Below are positions 9,400 through 19,975 of a DNA stretch of 64,000 bases, piece by piece. Location of the stretch: assembly GCA_035771175.1 (NCBI GenBank), contig CM069598.1, forward strand, positions 13,994,539 to 14,058,538. Direction: 5' to 3'. The DNA is from Paratinospora sagittata (lineage: Eukaryota; Streptophyta; Magnoliopsida; Ranunculales; Menispermaceae). Within the stretch, counting starts at the first letter, position 1. The number at the start of each line of letters is the position of its first letter. Below the pieces are notes generated by a model, which was given only the letters and a program-made list of their open reading frames with translations, ran no database searches and had not been told where the DNA came from. Both the position numbers and the translations under genes were made by a program.

Positions 9400-11390
9400 C
9401 TCTCCTTATTCATATAAAATCCTTCTCTGCAACATCTCCATAGGATTGAGTCTCCTGTGTGCCAAAGACCACCCAAATACCTTAACTTTGGATGGAACGT
9501 GTGCATGCCAAATATGAGAAGAGAAAGGAAAAACGGGGATATTCGATGACTCTATAAGGCAAGAAAAAAATGACCTACAAGTGAACTTTTTAGAGGAATC
9601 AAGACGCCATAAAACCTGGTCCGGACAAGGTGATAAAGAGACGTTTTGAAGTTTTGCTAGAAGGTTAGGGATCTCCTCAAGTTCCCGGCCGGTTAAAGCC
9701 CTAAAGGATGATCGGATGAGTGTGCATCGACATAGGAGCAGTGTTTTCAAGGCTTCGCCTAGACGTTTAAGGGAGAGAACGCCTAGGCTCTGTGCTAGGC
9801 AGGCAGTGGGGGTTTGTGCAAATATTTAAAAAGTTTAAGGGGTCTCTCTAATTTAAAAAAAAATCTTAAAAACCATAAACGCCCCCTTTCTATAGTAAAC
9901 CCTTGAATCTTTCTCTCCCTAAGCCTATCTTTTCCATTTACTCCGACCAAGAAATGTTGTCGAAATCTCCAACAACCGTCGACGACCCTCCGGTGATAGA
10001 TATTTTAGTTTTTGTGCTTTTAAACCTTTTGGATAATATGTATTATGATATGAATTAATGTTTTGTGGACATGATTTTAATTAATATGAAGTGTTTTTTA
10101 TTATTTTATGAAAATTTAACATTTATTATAGAATATAGTTAGATATATATAATTTTGTATATGAACTGTCCAGGGACTTGTAAATAATTAATTAATTATC
10201 TAGATACATATAAATAAATATTTTTGTTATCGCCTAGGCTAAGCCTCGCCTAGATAGGGCAAACCGCCTAGACATCGCCTTGGCGCCTTGAAAACACCGC
10301 ATAGGAGGCTATGGGATGGTTGTGAAGGCTAGAAAGGCTATAAAGGTTGGGGAACACATCAACCAGTTTTGAGTTATCCAACCACCTATCCTCCCAAAAA
10401 TTAAAAGTCTGACCGTTACCAATTTTAAATTCCAAATGAGGTACCACTTGAGGCACTAACGAACCATGACGACTAGAAATGATTTGCACCCACAAAGATC
10501 TCGGTTCCTCAGAGAATCTCCATACCCATTTGCTACATAAAGCAACATTGCGAAGAGAAATGTTTCCAATGCCGAAAGCCCTTCTCCATTGACCTTTGAA
10601 CCACTTCCCATTTAATCAGATTTGGGAATCCGTTATCCTTCTCCCCCCTTCTCAATCCACACTGCCACCGACGAAGGGATCTTGAAGATAGACATGAAGT
10701 AAGTAGGAATAGCCGAGATGACAGACTGGACAAGAGCAAGTTTCACACCTCTAGATAAAAGGGCCCGTTTCCAACCATCAAGTCGTTTCGAAATTTTAGA
10801 TAATATTGGGCACAAAAAATCCCGGGACAACGAATTACCACCAAGGGGCAAATCGAGATAATTCATAGGCCATTCACCAACTGTACAACCAATCTCATTA
10901 GCCAAATTTGAGATAATTTGTGGGCACATATTTATCCCGACAATTTGGCATTTAGCAAGGTTCATCTTCAACCCAGATAATTCACTAAAGCCCTTGAGAA
11001 GACTCAAAGCTAAGAACATTTTCCTCCTCCCCCAGTAGGGAAAATAACGTATCATCTGGGTACTGCAAATGAGAAATCTCCACATCGTCCCTGCCAACCA
11101 GGAAGCCATGCACCAAAGAAAATTGTCTCGCCTGAGACATTAACCTTCTTAACCCGTCAGCCACGATGGTAAATAAAAAAGGAGACAATGGATCCCCTTG
11201 CCTAAGGCCCCTCCCAACATTGAACTTCTCCCTCGGCCTGCCGTTAATGACAATTGAGTATGTGACAGAAGATATACACCCTCGCATCCACGATAACCAC
11301 CTAGCCCCAAAACCTTTCTTAAACATATTCAAGTATCTGATATAGATAAACAATTCAAACTCACTACAACTGATATGCACATGCCTTCAT
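9400..11390 (-). mobile_element. LINE remnant: RT C-terminal half and zf-RVT
   Basis: Minus-strand LINE pieces in order from 11390 down. RT: GLRQGDPLSPFLFTIVADGL, then HLQYPDDTLF, where the catalytic loop reads YPDD in place of the usual FADD (10985-11380). The thumb-side region follows: GLKMNLAKCQIVGIN and YLDLPLGG (10633-11109). Then the connection: FKIGNGQTFNFWEDRWL (10268-10495). Last is the zf-RVT start: IWHAHVPSKVKVFGWSLAHRRL (9406-9750). Endonuclease and RNase H are missing and several frames are broken. A hAT MITE interrupts it at 9739-10299. No TSD or tail was found. Confidence 0.85.
9739..10299. mobile_element. hAT-type MITE with 8-bp TSD, nested in the LINE
   Basis: A 561-bp insertion. 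The terminal inverted repeats are CAGTGTTTTCAAGGC on the left and GCCTTGAAAACACCG on the right, one mismatch apart. Both termini continue into cgcctag-rich subterminal repeats (about 9753-9800 and 10231-10285). The flanking 8-bp duplication CATAGGAG (9731-9738 and 10300-10307) plus the CAGTG terminus are diagnostic of the hAT superfamily. There is no transposase frame, so it is non-autonomous. Removing the insert and one TSD makes the LINE sequence contiguous. Confidence 0.92.
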
Positions 11391-12259
11391 ACTAGTTGTT
11401 TAAGATGGATGTGGGCTTGGAGCCAAAGTTCTTTTAGAGTGTATTTAAAGGTCAGTCAGTTTTGATCTTTTATGTATTTCTTAAGTGGCATGACCTATTT
11501 AAGTTTTCTCTTATCTGATTTCAATTAGTTATATGGGATCTTAGAGATGGGTTAATTTGAAGACGACAAATTTATTTAATTGAGCTTCAATTTCTTGTGT
11601 AGGTTGAGAAATCTCAAAATGAAGAACAAGATGAGAAGTTGCATAAGACATCCAATAGTGAGGTCTTTGTCCTCTTTAAGAGACAATAATGAAGAGAGAC
11701 TAAAAAACCTGATTCAGCTCTGGTTATGGAAGCTGCAACACTTGATGGTGAGAATGACTTGCAGTGTTCATCTATCACCGAAGGAGAGGCTGATATTGTC
11801 ATCTGTTTTAAAAAGGATGGAGAATCTTATATTGTGAAAAAATAAAAAGTTCCAAATGCAGAATATTGACTGACAAAAAGGCCCATTAATCACAAGGTAA
11901 AAAAGCAATGATTCAGTTGGGTAAATTTATCAAAATAGATTCAAATCATCTTGCTTCATCGGATGAATGCTGTTAATTTTTTTATTATGTTCGAATTAAT
12001 GTCAGTATTTCCAATGCTCTAAAGATGACACAATCACTCGGTTGGGTTCAGGATTAAGATGACGAAGAGAGCAGAAGAGTGGATCAATTTGAAGGAGATG
12101 AAGATGATGGAAAGAGCTTTCATAGATTAAGCTCATCTGATGGCAGAAGAAGTTCCTTTGCCTTCCCTGCGTAAGTCCAGTCATGTTCTTTATGATTCTC
12201 TTTTCACATTCTTCATTTTATTGATGGCTCTAAGATTGTTCTGATATGTACAATTGCAT
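11391..12259 (+). other. Exon-like scraps of an unrecognised host gene
   Basis: A T-rich stretch ending ttcttgtgtag (a good acceptor) precedes a sequence that reads VEKSQNEEQDEKLHKTSNSE, then two stops. A later frame reads EADIVICFKKDGESYIVKK. At 12057-12172 another frame is open (DDEESRRVDQFEGDEDDGKS, Ser/Arg-rich after that) and ends at a donor-like gtaagtcc. These look like degraded exons in the + direction, but no family is recognised and stops interrupt them. Confidence 0.3.
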
Positions 12260-12268
12260 GAAAAAATG

Positions 12269-12885
12269 TGAAAAGAACAGTGTTTGGTTGGCTAGTGGCT
12301 CTCAACAGGATTTGCACTCAAGAATTGCTCCAGAAACGGCTGCCGCATGTTTGTCTTTCTCCGCATTGCTGTGTGCTGTGTCATCAAGGCCCTGAGACAG
12401 TCGATCACTTGTTCTTCAACTGCCCATTCTCTTTGCAGATTTGGCTTGGATGGGAAAGGACGCCGCCCAGGAAGTTCTCAACACCTCTCTCTTGCGAAAA
12501 CTGTTTTTGTTTCAATCATGTTACTGGTGTTAATAAAAGATGTAGAAACGTTGGTTCTGTTGTGTCTATGGCGGTTTTATGGTCAATCTGGTGTGAACGC
12601 AACAATAGGATTTTCAGGGATGTTGTTAGTGATGCCGTCCAGGTAGGAGATTCTTCTAAAATTGCCGCAACTTGGATTACTTCTTCTAAGCTAGGTGCAG
12701 GGTCCTCCTTTGCAGATTGGTGTAGAAGCTGGGATGCTCTTGTGTAATGGTTGTACATTGGGGTTTTTTTTTTAACTTTGCTGGGTGGTTGATGCAAATA
12801 CTGTACGCCGATGAGCATTCCTTATGCTCAATTGTTATATCTTCCTCACATTAATATATAATCTTTTGTCTCTTCTCAAAAAATA
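12269..12885 (+). mobile_element. 5'-truncated LINE (zf-RVT end) with 9-bp TSD
   Basis: Plus-strand LINE 3' end. The frame at 12268-12747 carries the zf-RVT Cys/His pattern CCVLCHQGPETVDHLFFNCP (C-x2-C-x7-H-x4-C) then LWSIWCERNNRIF, typical of the tail of plant LINE ORF2. A 3' UTR and a tctcaaaaaat tail follow. The direct repeat gaaaaaatg at 12260-12268 and 12886-12894 fits a TSD. The apparent start codon falls in the TSD junction, so it is not a gene start. Confidence 0.8.
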
Positions 12886-12894
12886 GAAAAAATG

Positions 12895-13863
12895 CAGATT
12901 GGGCAGAGCATGGAGTGGCAGCCCACTTATGATGGGACCAATGGTATGCTGCTTTTGTTGTTTGTCTCGGATGATTTATTGAATTTTGGCATGTAATAGG
13001 GTTATAAGTTAAAAGTTTAATTTCATCTTATTATAGATTTGATAAAGATTGTTCAAATTAAACATCTAATCAAAACTAGCAATTAAACACTGCATTTTAC
13101 AGTTATTTCTAATGTCTCTAGAAGCTAATGGACACAATTTTACAGTATGAGGAAATGATATTGGAATTGCCTTTGGCAGGTGTACATGCTACTATTATCC
13201 TTCCAGCAATTACATGTCTAACACTTACGATGGTAAGGGAAAAAGCTTGATGTATTGATTTCTTGATTTTGGTGGTATGTTACAGGTACAACCCAAAAAA
13301 ATCTACTCCCAGATTGGTCTATCTACTTTTGATTGGTCTATATGTGCCATTTTGTTTGGATCAAATGAGTTATATACGTTCTTGGAATTGTGCTTTGTAG
13401 TGGTCATATTAAGGGTGTTGTAGATGAGGAGGACAAGAGACAAGTCATGTGTCGACCTCATAGATAATCCTATGTGCACTACTTATGAGATGTTTGTGTG
13501 GATCCAAAATCAACTCAGACAAAATCAACCCGTGTCCAAGGCATGAATAGTAATAGTTCTCCAGTGATCACTAGATCTCATAATTTGAAAATAACCCTTA
13601 ACGTAGTTAAAAAAAAAAAAAAATCAAATTGTTGCAATAAATGATAGTACACACTACACATTACAGAGAGTAAATATTTAATAAACAAAGAACAATGTAT
13701 CATAACTTATATGCGTGCATCAAATGGCAAATAATTATCAGGGCTTTGAAAACTTCCCATGAATTCAACCAATTTACAGTGGATGAACAAAACAAAAAAA
13801 AAATGTCTTCCAGGCTAACCAACTTCTAGCATTAATTCCACCAAAAACAACCAACAATACATA
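12895..13863. other. Possible exon scrap then non-coding DNA
   Basis: After the LINE, aaaaaatgcag then attgggcagagcatggag could be a splice acceptor followed by a small exon (IGQSMEWQPTYDG) ending at a donor-like gtatgc near 12944. The rest is AT-rich flank of RLK-A with no gene seen. Confidence 0.25.
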
Positions 13864-13880
13864 CTATTTATCTTCTTCTT

Positions 13881-13896
13881 TTTCTTTTTTTGAAAC
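13881..13896 (-). mobile_element. 16-bp LINE-tail micro-insertion with 17-bp TSD
   Basis: The 16-bp string tttctttttttgaaac sits between two perfect copies of ctatttatcttcttctt (13864-13880 and 13897-13913). Read on the minus strand, the insert is a few bases ending in an A-run, like the end of the LINE at 3253-3825 (TTTC then A-run). It lies about 70 bp upstream of the RLK-A start. A short tandem-duplication accident is the alternative. Confidence 0.6.
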
Positions 13897-13963
13897 CTAT
13901 TTATCTTCTTCTTAAACACTGTGAACGTGGAAATCTAATCAGTCCATTCTAGCTTCTGCAAAC

Positions 13964-16442
13964 ATGTGCTCTAGAATGAATACTCCATTATTTTTCTTTC
14001 ATGTTCTTGTGTTAGTACTGTTTCTTTCTTCTTCTAAACCTCAACTCTGTTCTGCAGCAGCAATTGATACCATGTATGCAGGCAAATCTCTAAGTGGTAA
14101 CCAAACCTTAGTTTCTAAAGGTGGCATCTTTGAACTTGGCTTCTTCTCACCAGGCAAGTCTCACAAATACTACATAGGTATATGGTTCAAGAAAATCTCA
14201 GTTCAAAATAAAACCATTGTTTGGGTGGCCAACAGCGACAATCCCCCCACTGACTCAGCTTCCTCAGAATTGAAACTCTTAGAAAATGGTGATCTAGCAC
14301 TACTGCTCCTCAACAACAAGAAGTCCAAAATCCCAATTTGGTCGATGAATTCCATGTCCATAGCCTCGAGTTCTTCTAAAGTAGTGCTTGGGGATGACGG
14401 GAATCTGGTTTTGAAAGATGGGTTGGATGACTCGGATCCATCTGAAGTATTATGGCAGAGCTTTGATCATGCCACCGATACATTTCTACAAGGTTCAAAG
14501 CTGGGATATGTTAATCACCGCACCAATGAAACATTGAAGATAACTTCTTGGAGAAATTCCGAGGATCCTGCTCAAAGCATCTTCTCTTTACAAGCAAAGG
14601 CAATAGGACAGTATGCCTTGATATGGAATGGAACTCAAGAATATTGGAATTCCGGGGTCTGGAATGGACACCGTTTGAGCAATATTCCTGAGTCACTGCA
14701 TTCAAATGACGTTATGAATTTCAGCTACACATCAAACAAGAATGAGAGTTATTTTACCTATAATTATTATGATAAATCCCTGGTTTCCATAATTAAGTTG
14801 GATTTGTCTGGGCAAATGAGGACTTTCTAATGGTTGGATATGTGGAGCTTGTTTTGGTTTCAACCGATAGAAAAATGTCATGTTTATGGTTTGTGTGGGA
14901 ATTTTGGTGTTTGCTCCGAGAATGGCTCTCCTGCATGTTGATGTTTGCCTGGTTTTGAAGAATGCTCTCGGAAAGATTGGGACTTGCTTGATTATTCTGG
15001 TGGATGTGAGGAAAATCCTTTTGCAATGTGGAGAAAAGCACGACTTTTTGAAGATGCCCAACATAAAAATTCCCATGAACACAAACTTTGGCAGGTATTC
15101 ACAGTGCGGAAGAATGTAAATCAGCTTGTTTGAACAACTGTTCTTGTAGTGCTTGTGCTTACAATGGCACATGTTTGGTATGGTATGAAACTATGCTAAA
15201 CATAGAGCAACTAGACACTGGAGGAGATGATTTATTCATCAGAATTGCTGCTTCGGAGGTTTCGAATTCAGGGGGTACAAAGAATATTTCAACCATTTGG
15301 ATTTCAGGAGCAATATCAGGGTTCATAGTACTAATTGTGGCAAATGCTTTGGTACTAATTATCTGCAAACGGAGGAAGAAGAAGAAAACCATCAACAACG
15401 GAACAACTTCACAGACAATGTTGGATGATGAGGGCCCTCGAGGGTCAATATTCAATCAGTATGCATTTCTAACAGCATTCCAATACAAAGTCTTGAAAGT
15501 TGCAACCAAGAATTTCTCAGAGAAGTTGGGTGGGGGTAGTTTTGGTACTGTGTTCAAAGGGACATTACCCGACTCAACTCTCATTGCTGTGAAGAAACTC
15601 GAAGGTTTCAGCCAAGGCAAAAAGCAATTCCAAAGTGAGGTGAGCACTATTGGGTTAATCCAACATGTTAATCTCGTTCGCTTATGCGGGTTCTGTTCTG
15701 AAGGAGCTAATAGAATTTTGTTTATGACTTCATGTCAAATGGTTCGCTAGACTCGTATTTATTTCATGAAGATGAGTCAAGAATTTTGTACTGGGAGATA
15801 AGATACCAAATTGCAGTTGGGACGGCAAGAGGGTTGGCTTATCTTCATGAGAAATGCAAAGACTGTATCATACATTGTGATATCAAGCCAGAGAACATAC
15901 TGTTGGATGCTGTTTTCTTTCCTAAAGTGGCGGATTTTGGTCTGGCGAAGCTTGTTGGCTGTGAATTCAGTCGTGTTGTGACTTCTATAAGGGAAACCAT
16001 TGGTTATCTTGCACCGGAATGGAGTTCGGGTTTGGCTATCACGGCCAAGGCAGACGTGTACAGCTATGGTGTCATGCTTTTTGAGATCATATCAGGAAGA
16101 AGAAATTTGAAGCGATCTAAAGATGGGAAGGTTTGGTACTTCCCTACTTGGGCATCAAACAAACTAGCAGAGGGAAAAGATGTGATTTCATTGCTAGATA
16201 ACAAGTTGGGAGGCAATGCAAATGTTGAAGAACTTACAAGAACTTTCAAAGTGGCTGGTTGGTGCATCCAAAAAGAGGAGGTACAGAGGCCAACCATGGG
16301 ACAAGTAGTTCAAATTCTTGAGGGACTCTTGGAGGTGACCTCTCCACCAATCTCAACTTATCTTGAAGCTTTTGTGGAGAATGAGGAAACCATAAATTTC
16401 TTCTCAGTCTGCAACTTAATTGAAGATCACCGGCTATTCTAA
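13964..16442 (+). pseudogene. RLK-A: G-type lectin S-receptor-like kinase pseudogene
   Basis: Collinear with RLK-C over its whole length. It has a signal peptide (MCSRMNTPLFFFHVLVLVLF), a B-lectin domain with LSGNQTLVSKGGIFELGFFS, a glycoprotein-like region, a PAN domain (CLNNCSCSACAYNGTC), a membrane segment at about 15295-15365, and a kinase with GGGSFGTVFKG, IAVKKLE, IIHCDIKPENILLD and VADFGLAKL. Lesions: stop TAA at 14828 (where RLK-B has TTA); stop TGA at 14939 in TGT-TGA-TGT (CGA in RLK-C); a 2-bp loss near 15009 in the GGC-V-RK motif and a compensating shift further on; a 1-bp loss near 15722 that splits the kinase between NRILF and the DFMSNGSL equivalent. The activation-loop RGT is RET. 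It cannot make a receptor, although the kinase half alone is still open (15732-16442). Confidence 0.92.
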
Positions 16443-18386
16443 CCACAAAACCTCTTGCTGGTTAAGATGCATGCAACTATAGTTTCCTAAATTTCTTATT
16501 AGAAGATTAAGGATAGAGGGGCATAAAAGTGAAAAGTAAGGCAAAAATAAAAGAGAGCAATCAGCCACATGTCTACCTACTTTTAAAACTTTTGCATTAC
16601 TATATAATGCCATTAGATTGGATATGATATTCAAAAAATAAAAATATTCAAAATATTCTAACGACATAATAGGCGAGCTATTAATTCTTAATAAATTTAT
16701 TTACATATCAAACCAAGGTTCTGCTCATTTAGTTCAGAAAGAACATTGCTACATATGCAAGTTCAAACTATGGTTAGTTGACCTTACGTATGTGTAGAAC
16801 TTCTAGTTCTAGTTAGTTGACTCTCTTCATACAGAATACAGAGGGGCCAAGTAATTTAATACGTGAACCAATAATCTTCTCCTCTATTTTCAAATGTATG
16901 AGTGGTGATCACTACTAGCAAAGGTTTAAGGACTAATATGTAATCATCAGATCACTAAAATGGTTAGTGAAAATTCAAACCAAAAAAAAAAATAATAAAA
17001 AAAAAGAAAACTTTCACCAACTATTTTATTGATCTCATGATATATTTTGATCTGATGAATTAGTATCATATCTTATTATATGCAATGGACCTACTCCAAT
17101 TATTTTTAATATATGTTTTTCTTTTAGTTTAATTTTCTATTGTAATCTCTTCCCACATTTCCGTATTAAAATTTATACTTGTGCTACATTTAATTTATTA
17201 TCACATGAACCCAACGCACTAAGAAAACCTGACCTGATCCAATATTTTTTGTACGGGTCGATCAGGTCGGGTTGGGTCGGATTTTCAGATGACATGTTCA
17301 TTCCTAGCTAATGATATGTGTGTCAGTATCATTCCTTTGATGTTAGTATTGAATTTTCCAATTAACTGAATTTGTTGAAATTATCAGTATTGAATTTATC
17401 AATTGCACAAGTAATATTTATTCAAATTTTAAATCGTAAATTAACGTGTCATTATATCCCATTCTCATCGCTAATGATATGGGTGTAAGTATCATTCCTT
17501 TGATGTCTTGTCACTAACTTATTCAGCCTCTAGCTTAATCAATGAGTCTACTGTATTAAGTTATAAAACACCGTAAAACCAGGCCGAGCTGATACATTCC
17601 GTTCAAGTTGCGAGTTAAAAATTAAAAAATCGAAACTAAATTGAACAAGATCAAAACCAGAATGTACATTATTCTTATTACATAATTACAAATATAACTT
17701 TATTTCTAAAATTATAAAATTTTATTATTATATATTTAAAATATATATTATTATCAATTATATGTTTACCCGATTAACCCAAACCGACTTTATTCAGTTT
17801 GGTTTAATTAAATTTGGTTAAGTGATCGGCTTGGTTTCAATACAAGGACTAAATCGACCTAAACCGAACCGATGACACCCTTAACAAAAAATAATAGAAA
17901 AAAATGTTTACTTCCTAATAATATTAATGTTTGCATCTAATTTTTAAAAGTAAATGAAGGTTGTATTTAGTCTTTGATTTGACTCAAAGTCATTCAAACC
18001 TTGACCTCTTGAATTTTATTGGATCACGTATCAATATGTTTAATACAATTTTAAGATAATTTAAAAGTGATGGAGTAATACAGTTTACACTACAATACAC
18101 CACTGTGTACAATTTAACATGAATGGAAATTCAAATGCATCTTTCATAATCTGCAGTTGAAGATTATCTATCAAAGATGAGACAATAGAAGAAGGCCAAG
18201 GATTTTAAAAAATAAAAATAAAAATAAAATATGAGACGACCAAAGAAATTAAGGCATATTTAATGGTCAACACATAATTATATGAATATATTATGAAGAT
18301 ATGTGAGGCTTTGATCTCCAACTTTATTTCTCTCTAATAATGTCCACAAAATTTTGATCACCTTTACGTGGATAATAGTGATTTGC
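16443..18386. other. Intergenic AT-rich DNA with an (A/G)ACC-rich repeat patch
   Basis: No gene. At about 17220-17300 and 17560-17880 there are strings such as gggtcgatcaggtcgggttgg and aaccgaaccgatgacaccc, reminiscent of the gggttcggttt/aaaccgaacc MITE-like repeats of plants, but I could not fix termini or a TSD. Sequence at 18238-18372 recurs at 1436-1588. Confidence 0.4.
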
Positions 18387-18615
18387 TTTTTTTTTTTTTT
18401 TTTTTTTTAGTATATTATCTGTTACATTAAATCACTTACACACAAGACATCCAAGATTCATTAATGAAATATAAGGGGCAGTCCCAACCCAAGAATGAAA
18501 AATAAATGTTACAAATCAAGGTCTAACAAGAGTACAAGACCACAATAAGACTAATATAACTGCAATGCATGGTGTCTAACCGTGTGAGCTACGACTCATT
18601 GGCAAGTTATTTATC
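18387..18615 (-). mobile_element. Candidate tRNA-derived SINE, poly(A) tail at 18387-18408
   Basis: A 22-T run on the + strand (a poly(A) tail on the minus strand) follows about 200 bp whose minus-strand 5' end reads gtcgtagctcacacggttag, an A-box-like tRNA sequence (TAGCTCACACGG). A clear B box and a TSD were not found, so this is a candidate only. Confidence 0.4.
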
Positions 18616-18869
18616 TTTGAAGTTGACTGAGAGCCTAAATAATTTTATTATGTTCGAGTTCGGAAGGATTAATTTCGTAAAAAAATATTTTTTAGCACCA
18701 AAAAATCAATAATAATAATAAAAAAAAACTCTTTCTAATTAAATGATCTTTCAATCAATTAGAATTTCCTATAATAAAATGCGACATATATCTACCTTAG
18801 ACTCATTATGAGAAATATTTAATCAATGAGAGTCTTGCCCTTAAACTTTGGGAATTAGAGGTCCGGACC

Positions 18870-18953
18870 CACATTCCCTTGTCTTGTATTGACAAGAATT
18901 GGACAACAAGAAAAATTCAACACACACCTGTTGACTTGGCCACGCGTTCAAAC
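18870..18953 (+). promoter_or_regulatory. Conserved 5' block of RLK-B with W-box
   Basis: The block from cacattccctt to gttcaaa is shared in order with 39360-39443 upstream of RLK-C, while the sequence around it has diverged. It contains TTGACT (18931-18936), the WRKY-binding W-box core TTGAC(C/T), preceded by ctg in both copies. Function is inferred from conservation and motif only. Confidence 0.4.
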
Positions 18954-19311
18954 TGTATCCTTGAAAATTTTGTTTTATTTTTAGTTTTGAAAAATTAGTT
19001 TTTGAGCTGTATCAAGCTTGAAAAAAATATAGAAGAACTTATCCTGAAGTATCCTACAAAAGCAAATCATAATAGGCTAATTGGAACTACGTTAGCTTCT
19101 GCAGACATGTGCACTAGAATAACTACTCCATTATTTTTCTTTCATCTTCTTGTGTTGCTACTGTTCCTCTGTTCTTATAAACCTCACCCCCGTTCTGCAA
19201 CACCAATAGGTGATACCATGCAATCAGGCCAATCTCTAAGTGGTAACCAAACCTTAGTTTCTAAAGGTGGCGTCTTTGAACTTGGCTTCTTGTAATCCCC
19301 TAAAATTTAAA

Positions 19312-19316
<5 letters not shown>

Positions 19317-19347
<31 letters not shown>
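19317..19347. repeat. (AT)n microsatellite in the solo LTR
   Basis: About 15 uninterrupted AT dinucleotides. Confidence 0.95.
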
Positions 19348-19350
<3 letters not shown>

Positions 19351-19604
19351 CGCCGGCCCCGTCGCCGAAAGAAATCACCATTCAAGAACGTCGCAAATGC
19401 TTCGTTGGTCGTCTTCGCTTCGATCAACAACTCGATCTACGCTTGCCATCGCCGCCTCATCCAAATCTTCGCCAAGATCATCGCAATCGAGAACATCCCT
19501 TGTTCTTCGGAGTCGCGATCTGTTTCTGCGCGCACATCCCGGACTCTCCTTCCTTATCAAGGAAACTAATCGCCAAACTTCTCTCTCTCCGCTGTAATCT
19601 CGCT

Positions 19605-19975
19605 TGCCCTGCAAAATCGCCTCTATCTTTCAAAACCCAATCGCTCCTCTCTCGCCCTGCAAAATCGCCTCTCTCTTTCAAAACCCAATTGCGCCTCTCT
19701 CGCCCTGCAATCCTTACGCTCTCACTGCAATCTCGCTCGCCTTGCAAAATCGCCTCTCTCACCCTGCAATCCTTACGCTCTCGCTGCAATCTCGCTCTCT
19801 CCGTTGCAATCTCGCTACAATCTCGCCCCTCTCTCTCAAAACCTCAATCGCACAAGCTCCTCTCTCTCGAAACCAATCGCACAAAAAAGCCCAACTCTCC
19901 CTCTCGAAACCAATCACACAAAAAAACCCAACTTGCCCTCTCGAAACCCAGCCGCACAAAAACCCAATCGCCTAT
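19605..19975 (+). repeat. C/T-rich short tandem repeats in the solo LTR
   Basis: Successive degenerate units: cgccctgcaaaatcgcctct with a ctttcaaaacccaat tail (about 48 bp, twice), cctgcaatccttacgctctc (twice), and ctctcgaaaccaatcgcaca-like units (about 36 bp, three times, 19862-19970). The strand is strongly pyrimidine-biased, which explains the spurious open frames. Confidence 0.8.
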
